From positions 1 through 24,006 of the forward strand of contig JBBDXA010000149.1 of NCBI GenBank assembly GCA_040902585.1: a stretch of DNA of 24,006 nt. Reading direction: 5' to 3'. Under the pieces are notes generated by a model. That model saw nothing but the letters and a program-made list of their open reading frames with translations. It made no database searches and had not been told where the DNA came from. How positions within the stretch are numbered: the first letter of the stretch is position 1; the number at the start of each line of letters is the position of its first letter. Source of the DNA: JBBDXA01 sp040902585 (GTDB taxonomy: Bacteria; Planctomycetota; Phycisphaerae; Phycisphaerales; Phycisphaeraceae). Made by a program: the position numbers and the translations under genes. Positions 1 through 8,509 of the stretch are shown here, in pieces.

Positions 1-75
1 CATGGGCATGGGGCCGCGGCGGAAACCAATCTATCGGGGGGGCGGGGATGTGCAAGGCGGACCGTAGGCGGCGCG

Positions 76-208
76 GGGTGCCACGGGTCGAGGAGGTCCG
101 CCGACGAAGACCCGTGCAAAGGCCTCCAACGCCGGAAGACCCAGCGACCGCAGGCGGCCTGCGCCGGGGACACGGGTCTACTCGCGGACTCGTCGACCCG
201 TGGCACCC
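76..208. repeat. REP-like paired palindrome, copy 1
   Basis: Left arm 76-117 and right arm about 170-208 are imperfect reverse complements; both outer ends read GGGTGCCACGGGTCGA when oriented outward-in. Each arm also begins with GCCACGGGTC and ends with GACCCGTGC, so each can fold as its own hairpin. The same structure recurs at 1567-1667. The nested hairpin-pair layout resembles REP/BIME elements. The rest of positions 1-244 shows no convincing gene; ATG-like codons read leftward at 1-9 could be the start of a gene that runs off the edge, but this cannot be tested here. Confidence 0.75.
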
Positions 209-244
209 GATCGACGAGCAAGCGCCGAGCGGCCCATCAATGGA

Positions 245-586
245 TCAACCCATGATGAACAGGAGCGTACACAAAGCCACGGACGGGCCGATGATGGCGA
301 TGATCAGCGCCAGACCGGTGAGATCCTGGGCGCGGTGGTCCTGGTGGGGGATGCCGTCACCAGTTGAAACGACGATCGCAATGGAGCCGATCGTGGTCGC
401 GATCGCCAGGGCGAAGACGAGCAGCACCGAGATGAAAGGCTGCACGTATCGCAGCATGGCCCACTGGGCGGCGGTGATGACGGCAAGCACGATGGCCATC
501 GTGATGATCGGCCGCAGCGCCTGCCCGAAGGAGGCGCGGTCGGCGGAGCGGGGGGCAGCGGCTGTGGGGTTCGGTGAGTCGCTCAT
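245..586 (-). CDS. Small membrane protein with three predicted TM segments
   Basis: A 113-residue protein of no family I recognise. A short polar N-terminus rich in Pro, Ala and Ser (residues 1-25) is followed by three hydrophobic stretches at about 26-46, 51-74 and 91-112. A short charged loop (about 75-88, GDGIPHQDHRAQD) lies between the second and third, so it is very probably an inner-membrane protein. Its ATG overlaps the stop codon of the upstream esterase in an ATGA arrangement (583-586), which implies translational coupling and one transcript. I see no catalytic or binding motif, so a function cannot be given. The reading frame is supported by the coupling and by the clean hydrophobic pattern. 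Confidence 0.75.
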   Translation of the reverse strand: MSDSPNPTAAAPRSADRASFGQALRPIITMAIVLAVITAAQWAMLRYVQPFISVLLVFALAIATTIGSIAIVVSTGDGIPHQDHRAQDLTGLALIIAIIGPSVALCTLLFIMG

Positions 587-1533
587 GGCTTACTCGTATC
601 GGTTGTGCCGGCCTTCGATGCTTGGGGATTGGCGAGCATGTGCAGGGCATCGGCGAACTGCGTGCCCAGATCAATATAGCCTTTGCTGTCGTAGTGCCAC
701 GGATCGCTGTAGCCGTAGTTGTCGGTTGAAGTCACCAGCGCGGCCGTACCGTCCTTCGTTACGTAATCCGCCTGGGCCTGGCGCACGATCTCGCCGTGCG
801 CCCATGTCAGTTTCCCGCCGCGCCTGGAGTCAGAAATGCGACCGATGATCACCGGCACATCATCCACTCGAAGGGCGGCACGGATCAGGTCCATCAGCCG
901 CTTGAGGTTAGCTTCGTATTGTTTGGCGATCTCTTCCGTGTTGGCCGCATCGGATTCGCCCTGCATCCAGACGATGCCGGAGGGGATGAGCGTGTCATCC
1001 TCACCGTCGCCGTCGATATCCCGCGCCGCAAAGGCGTGGCGCAGGGTGGCGAGGAAGTGATCATATTGATTGATGCCTTTGCCAAGCCCCGTGCCCGCGT
1101 TGTAGTCCGGCTCCCAGCAGCCGAAGTTGCCTGCGGCGCTCGCGTGAATCGACGTGCCGCCGCGGGAGTATTTGATGATGGCGATGTTCGCGTCCGGATC
1201 GAGCTTGCGCAACTGGCGTACGAAGGTGAGTTCGACACCGAAGCGGTCGGAGTATTTGTTGTTTTTGCCATCGAAGACGAAGCCGACGCCGTGGCCGGGT
1301 TGAAGGGCGGTCCAGGTGCCGCGGCCGTTGACGGGTTTGCCATCGGCATCGGTGTTGCCGTGGAAGATCGGCACCTCTTTCATGGGCGGCTTGAGATCAT
1401 CCGGCAGGTCGCGGACGTGGCCGTAGCCATCCATGTTGGACTGCCCGCCGAGGTAGTAGAGCTTGTAGGTCTTCGCATCGGCGAGGGAAGCGAAGGCGAG
1501 GATGAGGACGGGGAAGAGTCGAAGGTGATGCAT
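583..1533 (-). CDS. Secreted sialate O-acetylesterase-like SGNH esterase
   Basis: A 316-residue protein when started at 1533. That start gives a good signal peptide (MHHLRLFPVLILAFASLADA, cleavage probably after ADA), and a GGAG lies about 8 nt upstream. A longer in-frame start at 1665 would translate a palindromic repeat, so I reject it. The family is the SASA/DUF303 carbohydrate-esterase group, which removes acetyl groups from sugars. Visible motifs are GQSNM with nucleophile Ser32, KYSRGGT (121-127), WMQGESD (189-195) and DPWH (277-280), the last giving the catalytic Asp277 and His280. A D-rich stretch near 172-180 (DIDGDGEDD) resembles a calcium-binding loop. The protein is probably periplasmic or exported and acts on acetylated polysaccharide; the true substrate is unknown. 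It forms a two-gene unit with the downstream membrane protein. Confidence 0.88.
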   Translation of the reverse strand: MHHLRLFPVLILAFASLADAKTYKLYYLGGQSNMDGYGHVRDLPDDLKPPMKEVPIFHGNTDADGKPVNGRGTWTALQPGHGVGFVFDGKNNKYSDRFGVELTFVRQLRKLDPDANIAIIKYSRGGTSIHASAAGNFGCWEPDYNAGTGLGKGINQYDHFLATLRHAFAARDIDGDGEDDTLIPSGIVWMQGESDAANTEEIAKQYEANLKRLMDLIRAALRVDDVPVIIGRISDSRRGGKLTWAHGEIVRQAQADYVTKDGTAALVTSTDNYGYSDPWHYDSKGYIDLGTQFADALHMLANPQASKAGTTDTSKP

Positions 1534-1566
1534 GGGAAACACTCCATCGTCAGGAAGCAATATCTT

Positions 1567-1667
1567 GGGTGCCACGGCTCGACGAGGCTTTGCGAGGAGA
1601 CCCGTGCCCAGGTCACAGGTAACCGGCACGGGTCTTCGTCGCCGAGCCTCCTCGACCCGTGGCACCC
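1567..1667. repeat. REP-like paired palindrome, copy 2
   Basis: Arms 1567-1608 and 1625-1667 are about 42 nt each and nearly perfect reverse complements, with a 16-nt loop at 1609-1624. Each arm contains its own inner inverted repeat (GCCACGG.TC ... GACCCGTGC). It lies between the end of the 1160-residue gene and the start of the esterase on the same strand, so it could stop or shield transcripts. The core is shared with 76-208. Confidence 0.85.
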
Positions 1668-1683
1668 GATCACGCGCCCCGTC

Positions 1684-4600
1684 TCACCGCGCCGCCAGCG
1701 TATCTCGATGCAGGACGACCAGGGACGGCCCTTGCACCAGTTGCACCGGGCGCTCGCCGCCGTCGCGATCCTTCTGCCAGACGTCAACCCAGCGACACCA
1801 CGCGATCGGCTGATGCCTGAACAAGGGCAGCGGCATGCCCGGCTCCGGATGGGCCTGCCCGCTGCGCACCGCTTCGGGGATGTCGCCGTTCTCCGGCGCT
1901 TCGCGCAGGAGCGGGTACATCACCTTCGGCTCCGCGCTGTCGGCGGGCCAGACCACGATGCCGCGATCATCCACATCGTACGGCCGGCGGTTCACATCAA
2001 TCGTCGCCTCGATCTGCTCGCGCACCAGGTCCACCGCGCTCATCTTGTAGAAGCCGCTGAGGCTCGCCTTGAACGTGTCGAGCTGCGCTTCATCCAGCTT
2101 CGTCAGCCAGCCCGGTTGAACGATCGAAGCAACCATCCAGCCCGACTGCTCCTCCATCAGGAAACGCACCGGCTCTTCGCCGAGGGAAGGACAGGCGAGA
2201 TCGAAACGGATGCTGTTGCCGCCCAGATGAACGTGCTCGACCTTGGGCGATTCACCTTTCCACGCCCGGCTCTGCGCCAGCAGGGCGACCAGATCGCGCT
2301 CGATGAAGCGCTGGACGGACTCTTCCACGTGATGCAGCGCGTGAAGGTGTTTGCGGCGGGCCTTTTCGCTGTCGCGCCAGGGGCGCTGGCGTTCGATGCG
2401 GCGGAGTTTGCCGTAGAGCTTGGGCACGGTGCCGGAGTGGAAACCGGGGCGCAGGAGGCGGAGCATGGTTTCGCCGTGGCTGCCAACGATGATGGGCTTC
2501 ACATTCGTCGCGCGGTTGGCCGCGTAGAGTCGCCAGTTCTCTTTGAGCTCCCATGCGAGGTAGCCGAAGATGCCGGGGATCAGCCAGACCACGGAGCCGA
2601 CGATGTAGTAGGCCTGTTTGAGATCGCCACCGACCAGCGGCGCAACCCACTCAGCGAAGACCGGCACCATACCCAGCAGCACCTTGTGCGAAACCGTCAC
2701 GACCGGGAAGTGCTTGATCGGATTGATCTGCGGTTCGATGAACAGGGTCACCATGAACATGACCGCGTAGGAGATGAGGAACCACACGGTGCCGAAGACG
2801 AGTTTGAAAACGGTGACGATGCGGCTCTCGCCGGAGCGGAAGCGCATGAACTCATCGATGTTGTAGACGAGCTGCTCGAAGGCGTCGGCGACGCGTTTGA
2901 AGAAGTCGATGATGAGCTGCGCCAGGCCGACGAGCATGCGCCAGCCGAAGCGGCGCAGGCCGCGCAGGATCAGATCGCCGCCCTGTTCTTCGAGGCTGCG
3001 GCCGATGCGCGTGTTGTACAGGCCGTTCATCACGAGGAAGAAGATGATGGCTGACCCGAGGCTGAACCATTTATCGACTCCCCATTCGTGGAAGAGGATC
3101 CAGATGAGGACGCCGAAGAACGCGGGCTTGAGGAGATAGCGGTAGATGAGGCGGAGCGGCCGGTTGCTGAAGATGCGTTTGACCCACGGGAGGTTGAGCA
3201 GTTCGCCGGGCCATTCGATGACGATGCCTTTGAATCGGCGGAAGCTCCAGCGGATGACATTGAACAGGGCGGCGCGCAGCTTGGGCGCGTGCATGAGCCA
3301 GAGCAGGATGGTGCCGGTGATGAAGATGGAAAGCCAGGAGTTCAGGTGAACGCCGCCGTCGGGGGCGACGGTCTGAACCGCAGGCTCGATGACGGGGACA
3401 GCGGCCGGCGCGGTCTCGGTTCCGGGGGGAGCCACAGGCGTTTCATGTCCGCCGCCGCCGACGAACAGATGCACGATGTGCTGCATCGCTTCGAGCAGGA
3501 TGAACGCGCCCAGGTAGGGGATCGCGGCATAAAGCGTGATGGCCCGACCGACCTTCGTTCCGAAGGCCAGCGAACTCATGCGCTGCGGCCAGCGCTTGTA
3601 GACCTCGCCGCGCTTGTACACGCCGTCGAGCACGCGCCACATCTTCTTGTCGATCTTCAGCAGCGCATCGCCGCCAAAGAACGTTTCCGCCGAGATGTCA
3701 GGCAGCTTGAGCTGGTTGCGACTGATGGCGTCGCGCAGGTCGCCCATGGTGATGAACCCGCGGTCCGCCACGCGATCGAGCAGTTCTTCGATGAGCTTCT
3801 TCCGGGCCAGCTCTTCAGCGACCGACGCGGCCTTGAAGTCCGATTCATCGAACACCGCTTCGATCTTCGGCCGCAGCGTTTCGCGAATGCGATGCTCCTG
3901 TTCGTGCAGGCGCGGCTGAAGCAGGGCGAGCAGGCGATCGCGCGTCGCAGTATCGAAGGGTGCTTTCTGAAGCCTGCGGATGGCGGCGTTCAGGTGCTGA
4001 TGCAGGCGCACGATCCTTCGCAGCGGCATCGGCCGACGTATCGGCACCGCCCCGCGCGACAGCGCCCACTCGACCAGCGAGAGCTTGAAGATTTCCTTCT
4101 CGTGATCGATGCAGACGGCTTGCAGGTCCCACAGAATGCGGGCTCCGGGCGTGCGCCAGCCGACGGTCTGGGCATCGAGCAGCGGCGACATCGCTTCGGT
4201 CCACTCCTGGACATTGTCGAAGCCGAACACCTTCTGCAGACGCCCGGCAAGCTGACGGATTTCCTTCCGGACAGAATCGAAATGCTCGTGGCGGGTCTCG
4301 GGCGGGTGAAGGTAGGCCGCGCGGACACGATAGGTCGCGGCCCCGGCGAAGTTGCCGACCGCGCTGGCCTTCTCCGCCCGCTGCGTCAGCTTCTGCCGCT
4401 GGTACGCCGCGTCCGAATCGTCCACCTTGACGGCAGGTTGAGCGGACGGCGCGCCGGTCTCTTTCATCACCCGCACCGGCGAAGGGCTGCCCGGTTCGTC
4501 AGCGCCATCGAGTCGCGTCGATTCGAGTATTGCCTGCGCATCGACATCCTGCCCGATGATCGCATCGATGCGGTCAGGCGAATCGATCGAAGGGAAATAG

Positions 4601-5166
4601 ATTTCAGCAGCGCCGGGCAGGAACCGCCGCAGTTCGCTGAAGACGGCGCAGAATTCGCTGTAAACGTGCAGGTTGTCCGTCGGCGGGAGGAGAAAGCGTT
4701 CCTTGGAAAGGACCGCGCGAATCTCATCGAAAGCCGTCTGCCCGATGGCGTGAATGCGCTCGACCGCCATCGCGGGAGTGAGCGAGCCTTCCGCGACGCG
4801 CTGGGCCAGATGGGCATCGATGCGGGCGTGGTAGAGCAGCCGCCAGAATTCGAGCAGTAGTTGCCCGCGCGGCACGGTCGCGACTTTCTCCGGCCGGGGC
4901 CTTTGAATCAGGATCGTCTGCTCGGCGAACTGGTGCCCATCGGGCAGGTCCAGTTCATCCGGGTCCACGTACTGAAGCAGGGCCTTGGTGTCGATGACGT
5001 AGGTCTTGCGGTGGGGCGCTTTGCGCAGGAAGAGATTGATCCCGCGATGCAGGCGGATCACGCGTCGCAGAAGGCGCGGCGGCGCAAGGACCACGGCCGG
5101 GTCCGTCGCGCGGAGCGCCTTTTCCAGATCGAACGTGCTGATTGTCGCCGACTGCGTCTGCGCCAT
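1684..5166 (-). CDS. Large multi-pass membrane protein of unknown function
   Basis: A 1160-residue protein I cannot assign to a family. Residues 1-530 look soluble and largely helical, with many Arg/Glu-rich helices. They contain an internal repeat: LLRRVIRLHRGINLFLRKAP (32-51) matches LRRIVRLHQHLNAAIRRLQKAP (382-403). Around 458-492 a short helical module (ELLDRVADRGFITMGDLRDA) looks winged-helix-like. Hydrophobic segments follow at about 543-568, 611-628, 678-694, 702-717, 785-812, 826-845 and 853-871, with a Pro/Ala-rich loop at 575-605. Residues 880-1160 are soluble again. I see no nucleotide-binding or protease motif. Two long open frames on the opposite strand are treated as shadows because only this frame gives coherent TM segments. 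It is divergently oriented from the Ca2+ ATPase. Confidence 0.85.
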   Translation of the reverse strand: MAQTQSATISTFDLEKALRATDPAVVLAPPRLLRRVIRLHRGINLFLRKAPHRKTYVIDTKALLQYVDPDELDLPDGHQFAEQTILIQRPRPEKVATVPRGQLLLEFWRLLYHARIDAHLAQRVAEGSLTPAMAVERIHAIGQTAFDEIRAVLSKERFLLPPTDNLHVYSEFCAVFSELRRFLPGAAEIYFPSIDSPDRIDAIIGQDVDAQAILESTRLDGADEPGSPSPVRVMKETGAPSAQPAVKVDDSDAAYQRQKLTQRAEKASAVGNFAGAATYRVRAAYLHPPETRHEHFDSVRKEIRQLAGRLQKVFGFDNVQEWTEAMSPLLDAQTVGWRTPGARILWDLQAVCIDHEKEIFKLSLVEWALSRGAVPIRRPMPLRRIVRLHQHLNAAIRRLQKAPFDTATRDRLLALLQPRLHEQEHRIRETLRPKIEAVFDESDFKAASVAEELARKKLIEELLDRVADRGFITMGDLRDAISRNQLKLPDISAETFFGGDALLKIDKKMWRVLDGVYKRGEVYKRWPQRMSSLAFGTKVGRAITLYAAIPYLGAFILLEAMQHIVHLFVGGGGHETPVAPPGTETAPAAVPVIEPAVQTVAPDGGVHLNSWLSIFITGTILLWLMHAPKLRAALFNVIRWSFRRFKGIVIEWPGELLNLPWVKRIFSNRPLRLIYRYLLKPAFFGVLIWILFHEWGVDKWFSLGSAIIFFLVMNGLYNTRIGRSLEEQGGDLILRGLRRFGWRMLVGLAQLIIDFFKRVADAFEQLVYNIDEFMRFRSGESRIVTVFKLVFGTVWFLISYAVMFMVTLFIEPQINPIKHFPVVTVSHKVLLGMVPVFAEWVAPLVGGDLKQAYYIVGSVVWLIPGIFGYLAWELKENWRLYAANRATNVKPIIVGSHGETMLRLLRPGFHSGTVPKLYGKLRRIERQRPWRDSEKARRKHLHALHHVEESVQRFIERDLVALLAQSRAWKGESPKVEHVHLGGNSIRFDLACPSLGEEPVRFLMEEQSGWMVASIVQPGWLTKLDEAQLDTFKASLSGFYKMSAVDLVREQIEATIDVNRRPYDVDDRGIVVWPADSAEPKVMYPLLREAPENGDIPEAVRSGQAHPEPGMPLPLFRHQPIAWCRWVDVWQKDRDGGERPVQLVQGPSLVVLHRDTLAAR

Positions 5167-5275
5167 GCGTGGGCAATCCCGTCAAGGAAAGACATCTGTG
5201 CAACGATTCTAGCGAATGTCGCGGCGATGAATCGGTCCGCCTTCGCCGCGGCAATTGCCTGACCTGGTCTAAGTC

Positions 5276-5304
5276 TTGCAAACTGCTCGGTCCTTTCTTA
5301 CTAT
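5276..5304 (+). promoter_or_regulatory. Candidate sigma70-type promoter for the ATPase
   Basis: TTGCAA (5276-5281) and TACTAT (5299-5304) are separated by 17 nt, each matching four of six consensus positions. They sit in the 296-bp divergent spacer 5167-5462, about 160 nt upstream of the ATPase start. The rest of that spacer shows no gene and no strong hairpin. This is a by-eye match only. Confidence 0.3.
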
Positions 5305-5462
5305 CGACGCGACTTTCAGGCCAAAGGTGGGACTTGCAATCGCTGTTTAAGGAGGCGTTACCTTTCATCCTTCGGGGATATGCAGTCATCTGACTTTCAG
5401 CGGACGAATGTCGATCAGTTCGGGCGACCAGATGTCGCGGGGCACTTTTAACGAGCCTGGGC

Positions 5463-8462
5463 ATGGAAACAAAAATGGATTCTGTCGGAAAAACCGGCAA
5501 GCAGACCGGCCTCTCCGCTGTGCAAGTGGAAGAGAGCCGCAACACGCACGGTGCCAACGTGCTCACGCCGCCTGAGCGCGATCCGTGGTGGAAGCTCTTC
5601 CTGGAAAAGTTTGAAGACCCCGTCATCCGCATCCTGATGATCGCGGCGTTCATCGCCATTGCCGTGGGCATCGCGCACGGCAACGTCATCGAAGGTCTGG
5701 GCATCGTCGTGGCGATCCTGCTGGCGACCACCCTTGCCTTTATCAACGAGTACAAGGCCGCGAAGGAATTCGACATCCTGAATCAGGTCAACGACGAAGT
5801 GCCCATCAAGGTCATCCGCGATGGGGACTACACGACGGTGCCCCGCAAGGATCTGGTGGTGGGGGATGTCGTGCTCGTCGAAGTCGGCGAAGAGATGCCG
5901 GCCGATGGCCAGGTGATCGAAGCGGTTTCATTTCAAGTTGACGAATCCCGGCTTACGGGTGAATCCGTCCCTGTGAACAAGCGGCCGCTCGATCCGGCCA
6001 AGCCCGCGAGCGGTCACGAACTGGCCTACCCGCTGGACAAAGTGCTGCGCGGCACGACGGTGGTGGACGGGCACGCGGTGCTGGTGATTTCAGCCGTGGG
6101 TGATCACACGGAAATCGGCCAGACCGCCCGCGCCGCCGCCGAGGAAACCGGCGAAGAGACACCGCTCAATCAGCAGCTCAGTCGTTTGAGCAAGGCCATC
6201 GGCGTGATCGGCTTCGGCATCGCGGCACTCACGTTCGCCGCTCTCGTCCTGCGCGGTGCCTTGTTGGGCGAACTGGGTGTCAGCGATGCAAAGTCGTGGG
6301 TCTTCATCGGCTTCGTCATCCTCGGCGTCATGATCGCTGCCGTGCGCATCTGGCTGCCCATCGTGTACGACGGCTTTGAACTGGCCGGCAAGGAAAAGGA
6401 ACCGCCCGCCTGGCTCGAGGCCGAAGGACTCATGCCCTGGCTCAAGACCATCGGACTGGGGGCGGCTGTGTTCGCCGTGCTCGCCGGTGTTGGCTGGCTG
6501 GTCGGCCTGATTCCCGGCACCTTCTCCCAGTGGCTGCCCGAAGCCGCCAGCACCGCGCTGCTCCAGTTCTTCATGATCGCGGTGACCATCATCGTCGTCG
6601 CCGTGCCCGAAGGGTTGGCGATGAGCGTGACGCTCAGCCTGGCGTATTCGATGCGCAAGATGACCGCGACGAACAACCTCGTCCGCAAGATGCACGCCTG
6701 CGAAACCATCGGGGCCGCCACCGTCATCTGCTCGGACAAGACCGGCACGCTCACCATGAACGAGATGCGCGTGTTCGAAGTCGCCTTTCCCGCCGCCTCG
6801 GCTGAAGCCTTTACCAAGGACACGAACCACGAAGCGGCGAAGCTCGTGGCCGAAGGCATCAGCGCCAACAGCACCGCCAACCTCAGCCGCAAAACCGGCG
6901 AGCGCGCCAGCGGGCTGGGCAACCCCACCGAGTGCGCCCTGCTCCTGTGGCTCGATGAAAACAAACTGGACTACGTCATCGCCCGCGACAGGTTTGAAGT
7001 CGAATACCAGTGGGTCTTCTCCACCGAACGCAAATTCATGGCGACGCTGGGCAAATCCGCCGTGACGGGCAATCGACTGCTCCATGTGAAAGGCGCGCCC
7101 GAACTGGTGCTCGCCCGCTGCACGCAGGTAATGACCGCCAACGGCTCGCAACCTGTCGATCAACATCGCGCCGCCATCGAAGCCTCGCTGAAGGATTACC
7201 AGGCTCGCGGCATGCGAACGCTCGGCTTCGCCATCCACAGTGACTGCGGACAAGGCGCGGACATCGAGCAGATCGCCAACGGGCTCACCTGGCTGGGTTT
7301 CGTCGCCATCTCCGATCCCATCCGCCAGGAAGTGCCCTCGGCCATCAAAGCCTGTCGCGACGCGGGCATCGAAGTGAAGATCATCACCGGCGACAACAGC
7401 GAGACCGCCAAGGAAATCGGCAGGCAGATCGGCCTGATCGAAGGTCAGCCCAAGGAACAAGAGCACATGACCGGCACGCAGTTCGGCGAGCTCAACGATG
7501 AAGAGGCGCACAAGGCGATCGAAGGCATACATCTGCTCAGCCGCGCCAGGCCGCTGGACAAGCTCCGCTTCGTCCGCCTCCTTCAGGACAACGGCCACGT
7601 CGTCGCGGTCACAGGTGACGGCACCAACGATGCCCCGGCTTTGAACTACGCCAACGTCGGCCTGTCCATGGGCAAGACCGGGACCAGCGTCGCCAAGGAG
7701 GCCAGCGATATCGTTCTTCTCGATGACTCGTTCAAGAGCATCGTCAACGCCGTGCTCTGGGGCCGGTCGCTGTATCAGAACATTCAGCGGTTCATCTTGT
7801 TTCAGCTCACGATCAACGTCGCGGCGCTGGTGATCGCGCTCTTGGGCCCGTTCATCGGCGTGCAGCTTCCGCTGACGGTGATTCAGATGCTTTGGGTGAA
7901 CCTTATTATGGATACGTTTGCCGCGCTGGCGCTGGCGGCTGAGCCGCCGGACTGGGGCGTGATGCAGCGCCCGCCGCGCAAGGCGAGCGATTTCATCGTC
8001 AGCGGACCGATGGCGAAAAACATCTTCGGCGTCGCGGGTGTGTTCCTGGCAATACTGATCGCGTTTCTGTTGATTATCCAGGCGACACCCGCGCCCATCG
8101 GAAGTGACATACTCAGCGGCAACGTCACGCGGCATGAAGCGAGCCTGTTTTTCACCACCTTCGTCATGCTCCAGTTCTGGAACCTGTTCAACGCCCGTCG
8201 CCTGGGCTCCAACGAGCCGGCCTTCAAAGGCATGTCGCAGAACCGCGGGTTCCTGCTGATCGCCGGGGCGATCTTCATCGGCCAGGTGGTCATCACGCAG
8301 TTCGGCGGCGAGGTGTTCCGCACCGCGCCGCTGTCCATACTCGAATGGATCATCGTGGTCGGCTCCACCTCCTTCGTACTCTGGATCGGCGAGTTCGTTC
8401 GCTGGCGCCAGCGATCGGCTGAGGCGGGCGTCGCCCTCCAACCGGGGCCGAACCCGGCCTGA
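5463..8462 (+). CDS. Calcium-translocating P-type ATPase, PMCA type
   Basis: A 999-residue type IIB P-type ATPase that uses ATP to export Ca2+ across the inner membrane. All signature motifs are present: TGES (165-168, actuator), PEGL in M4 (382-385), the phosphorylation site DKTGT with Asp425, KGAPE (543-547, nucleotide domain) and TGDGTNDAP (717-725). M6 reads WVNLIMDTFA, with Asn813 and Asp817 as the expected Ca2+ ligands. The family is usually nearer 850-900 residues. Here the M3-M4 region carries an extra stretch of about 80-100 residues (about 267-360) with two further hydrophobic segments, near 280-298 and 328-350. The start at 5463 has a weak ribosome site; an alternative ATG lies at 5475. 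It ends 47 nt before the VWA array on the same strand, so co-transcription is possible. Confidence 0.95.
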   Translation: METKMDSVGKTGKQTGLSAVQVEESRNTHGANVLTPPERDPWWKLFLEKFEDPVIRILMIAAFIAIAVGIAHGNVIEGLGIVVAILLATTLAFINEYKAAKEFDILNQVNDEVPIKVIRDGDYTTVPRKDLVVGDVVLVEVGEEMPADGQVIEAVSFQVDESRLTGESVPVNKRPLDPAKPASGHELAYPLDKVLRGTTVVDGHAVLVISAVGDHTEIGQTARAAAEETGEETPLNQQLSRLSKAIGVIGFGIAALTFAALVLRGALLGELGVSDAKSWVFIGFVILGVMIAAVRIWLPIVYDGFELAGKEKEPPAWLEAEGLMPWLKTIGLGAAVFAVLAGVGWLVGLIPGTFSQWLPEAASTALLQFFMIAVTIIVVAVPEGLAMSVTLSLAYSMRKMTATNNLVRKMHACETIGAATVICSDKTGTLTMNEMRVFEVAFPAASAEAFTKDTNHEAAKLVAEGISANSTANLSRKTGERASGLGNPTECALLLWLDENKLDYVIARDRFEVEYQWVFSTERKFMATLGKSAVTGNRLLHVKGAPELVLARCTQVMTANGSQPVDQHRAAIEASLKDYQARGMRTLGFAIHSDCGQGADIEQIANGLTWLGFVAISDPIRQEVPSAIKACRDAGIEVKIITGDNSETAKEIGRQIGLIEGQPKEQEHMTGTQFGELNDEEAHKAIEGIHLLSRARPLDKLRFVRLLQDNGHVVAVTGDGTNDAPALNYANVGLSMGKTGTSVAKEASDIVLLDDSFKSIVNAVLWGRSLYQNIQRFILFQLTINVAALVIALLGPFIGVQLPLTVIQMLWVNLIMDTFAALALAAEPPDWGVMQRPPRKASDFIVSGPMAKNIFGVAGVFLAILIAFLLIIQATPAPIGSDILSGNVTRHEASLFFTTFVMLQFWNLFNARRLGSNEPAFKGMSQNRGFLLIAGAIFIGQVVITQFGGEVFRTAPLSILEWIIVVGSTSFVLWIGEFVRWRQRSAEAGVALQPGPNPA

Positions 8463-8509
8463 TGCACTTGTCAAACACTTGATTTGAAACCCTTTCAGGG
8501 AGCGTTGGT

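Noticed and set aside
1534..1665. Upstream extension of the esterase start to 1665
   Set aside because: It runs through the REP-like palindrome and hides the signal peptide that begins at 1533.
796..4860. Two long rightward open frames (752 and 590 codons) opposite the large membrane protein
   Set aside because: They are rich in Arg, Ala, Asp, Glu and His with no coherent domains, and the leftward frame gives clear TM segments and a repeat; they are antisense frames in GC-rich DNA.
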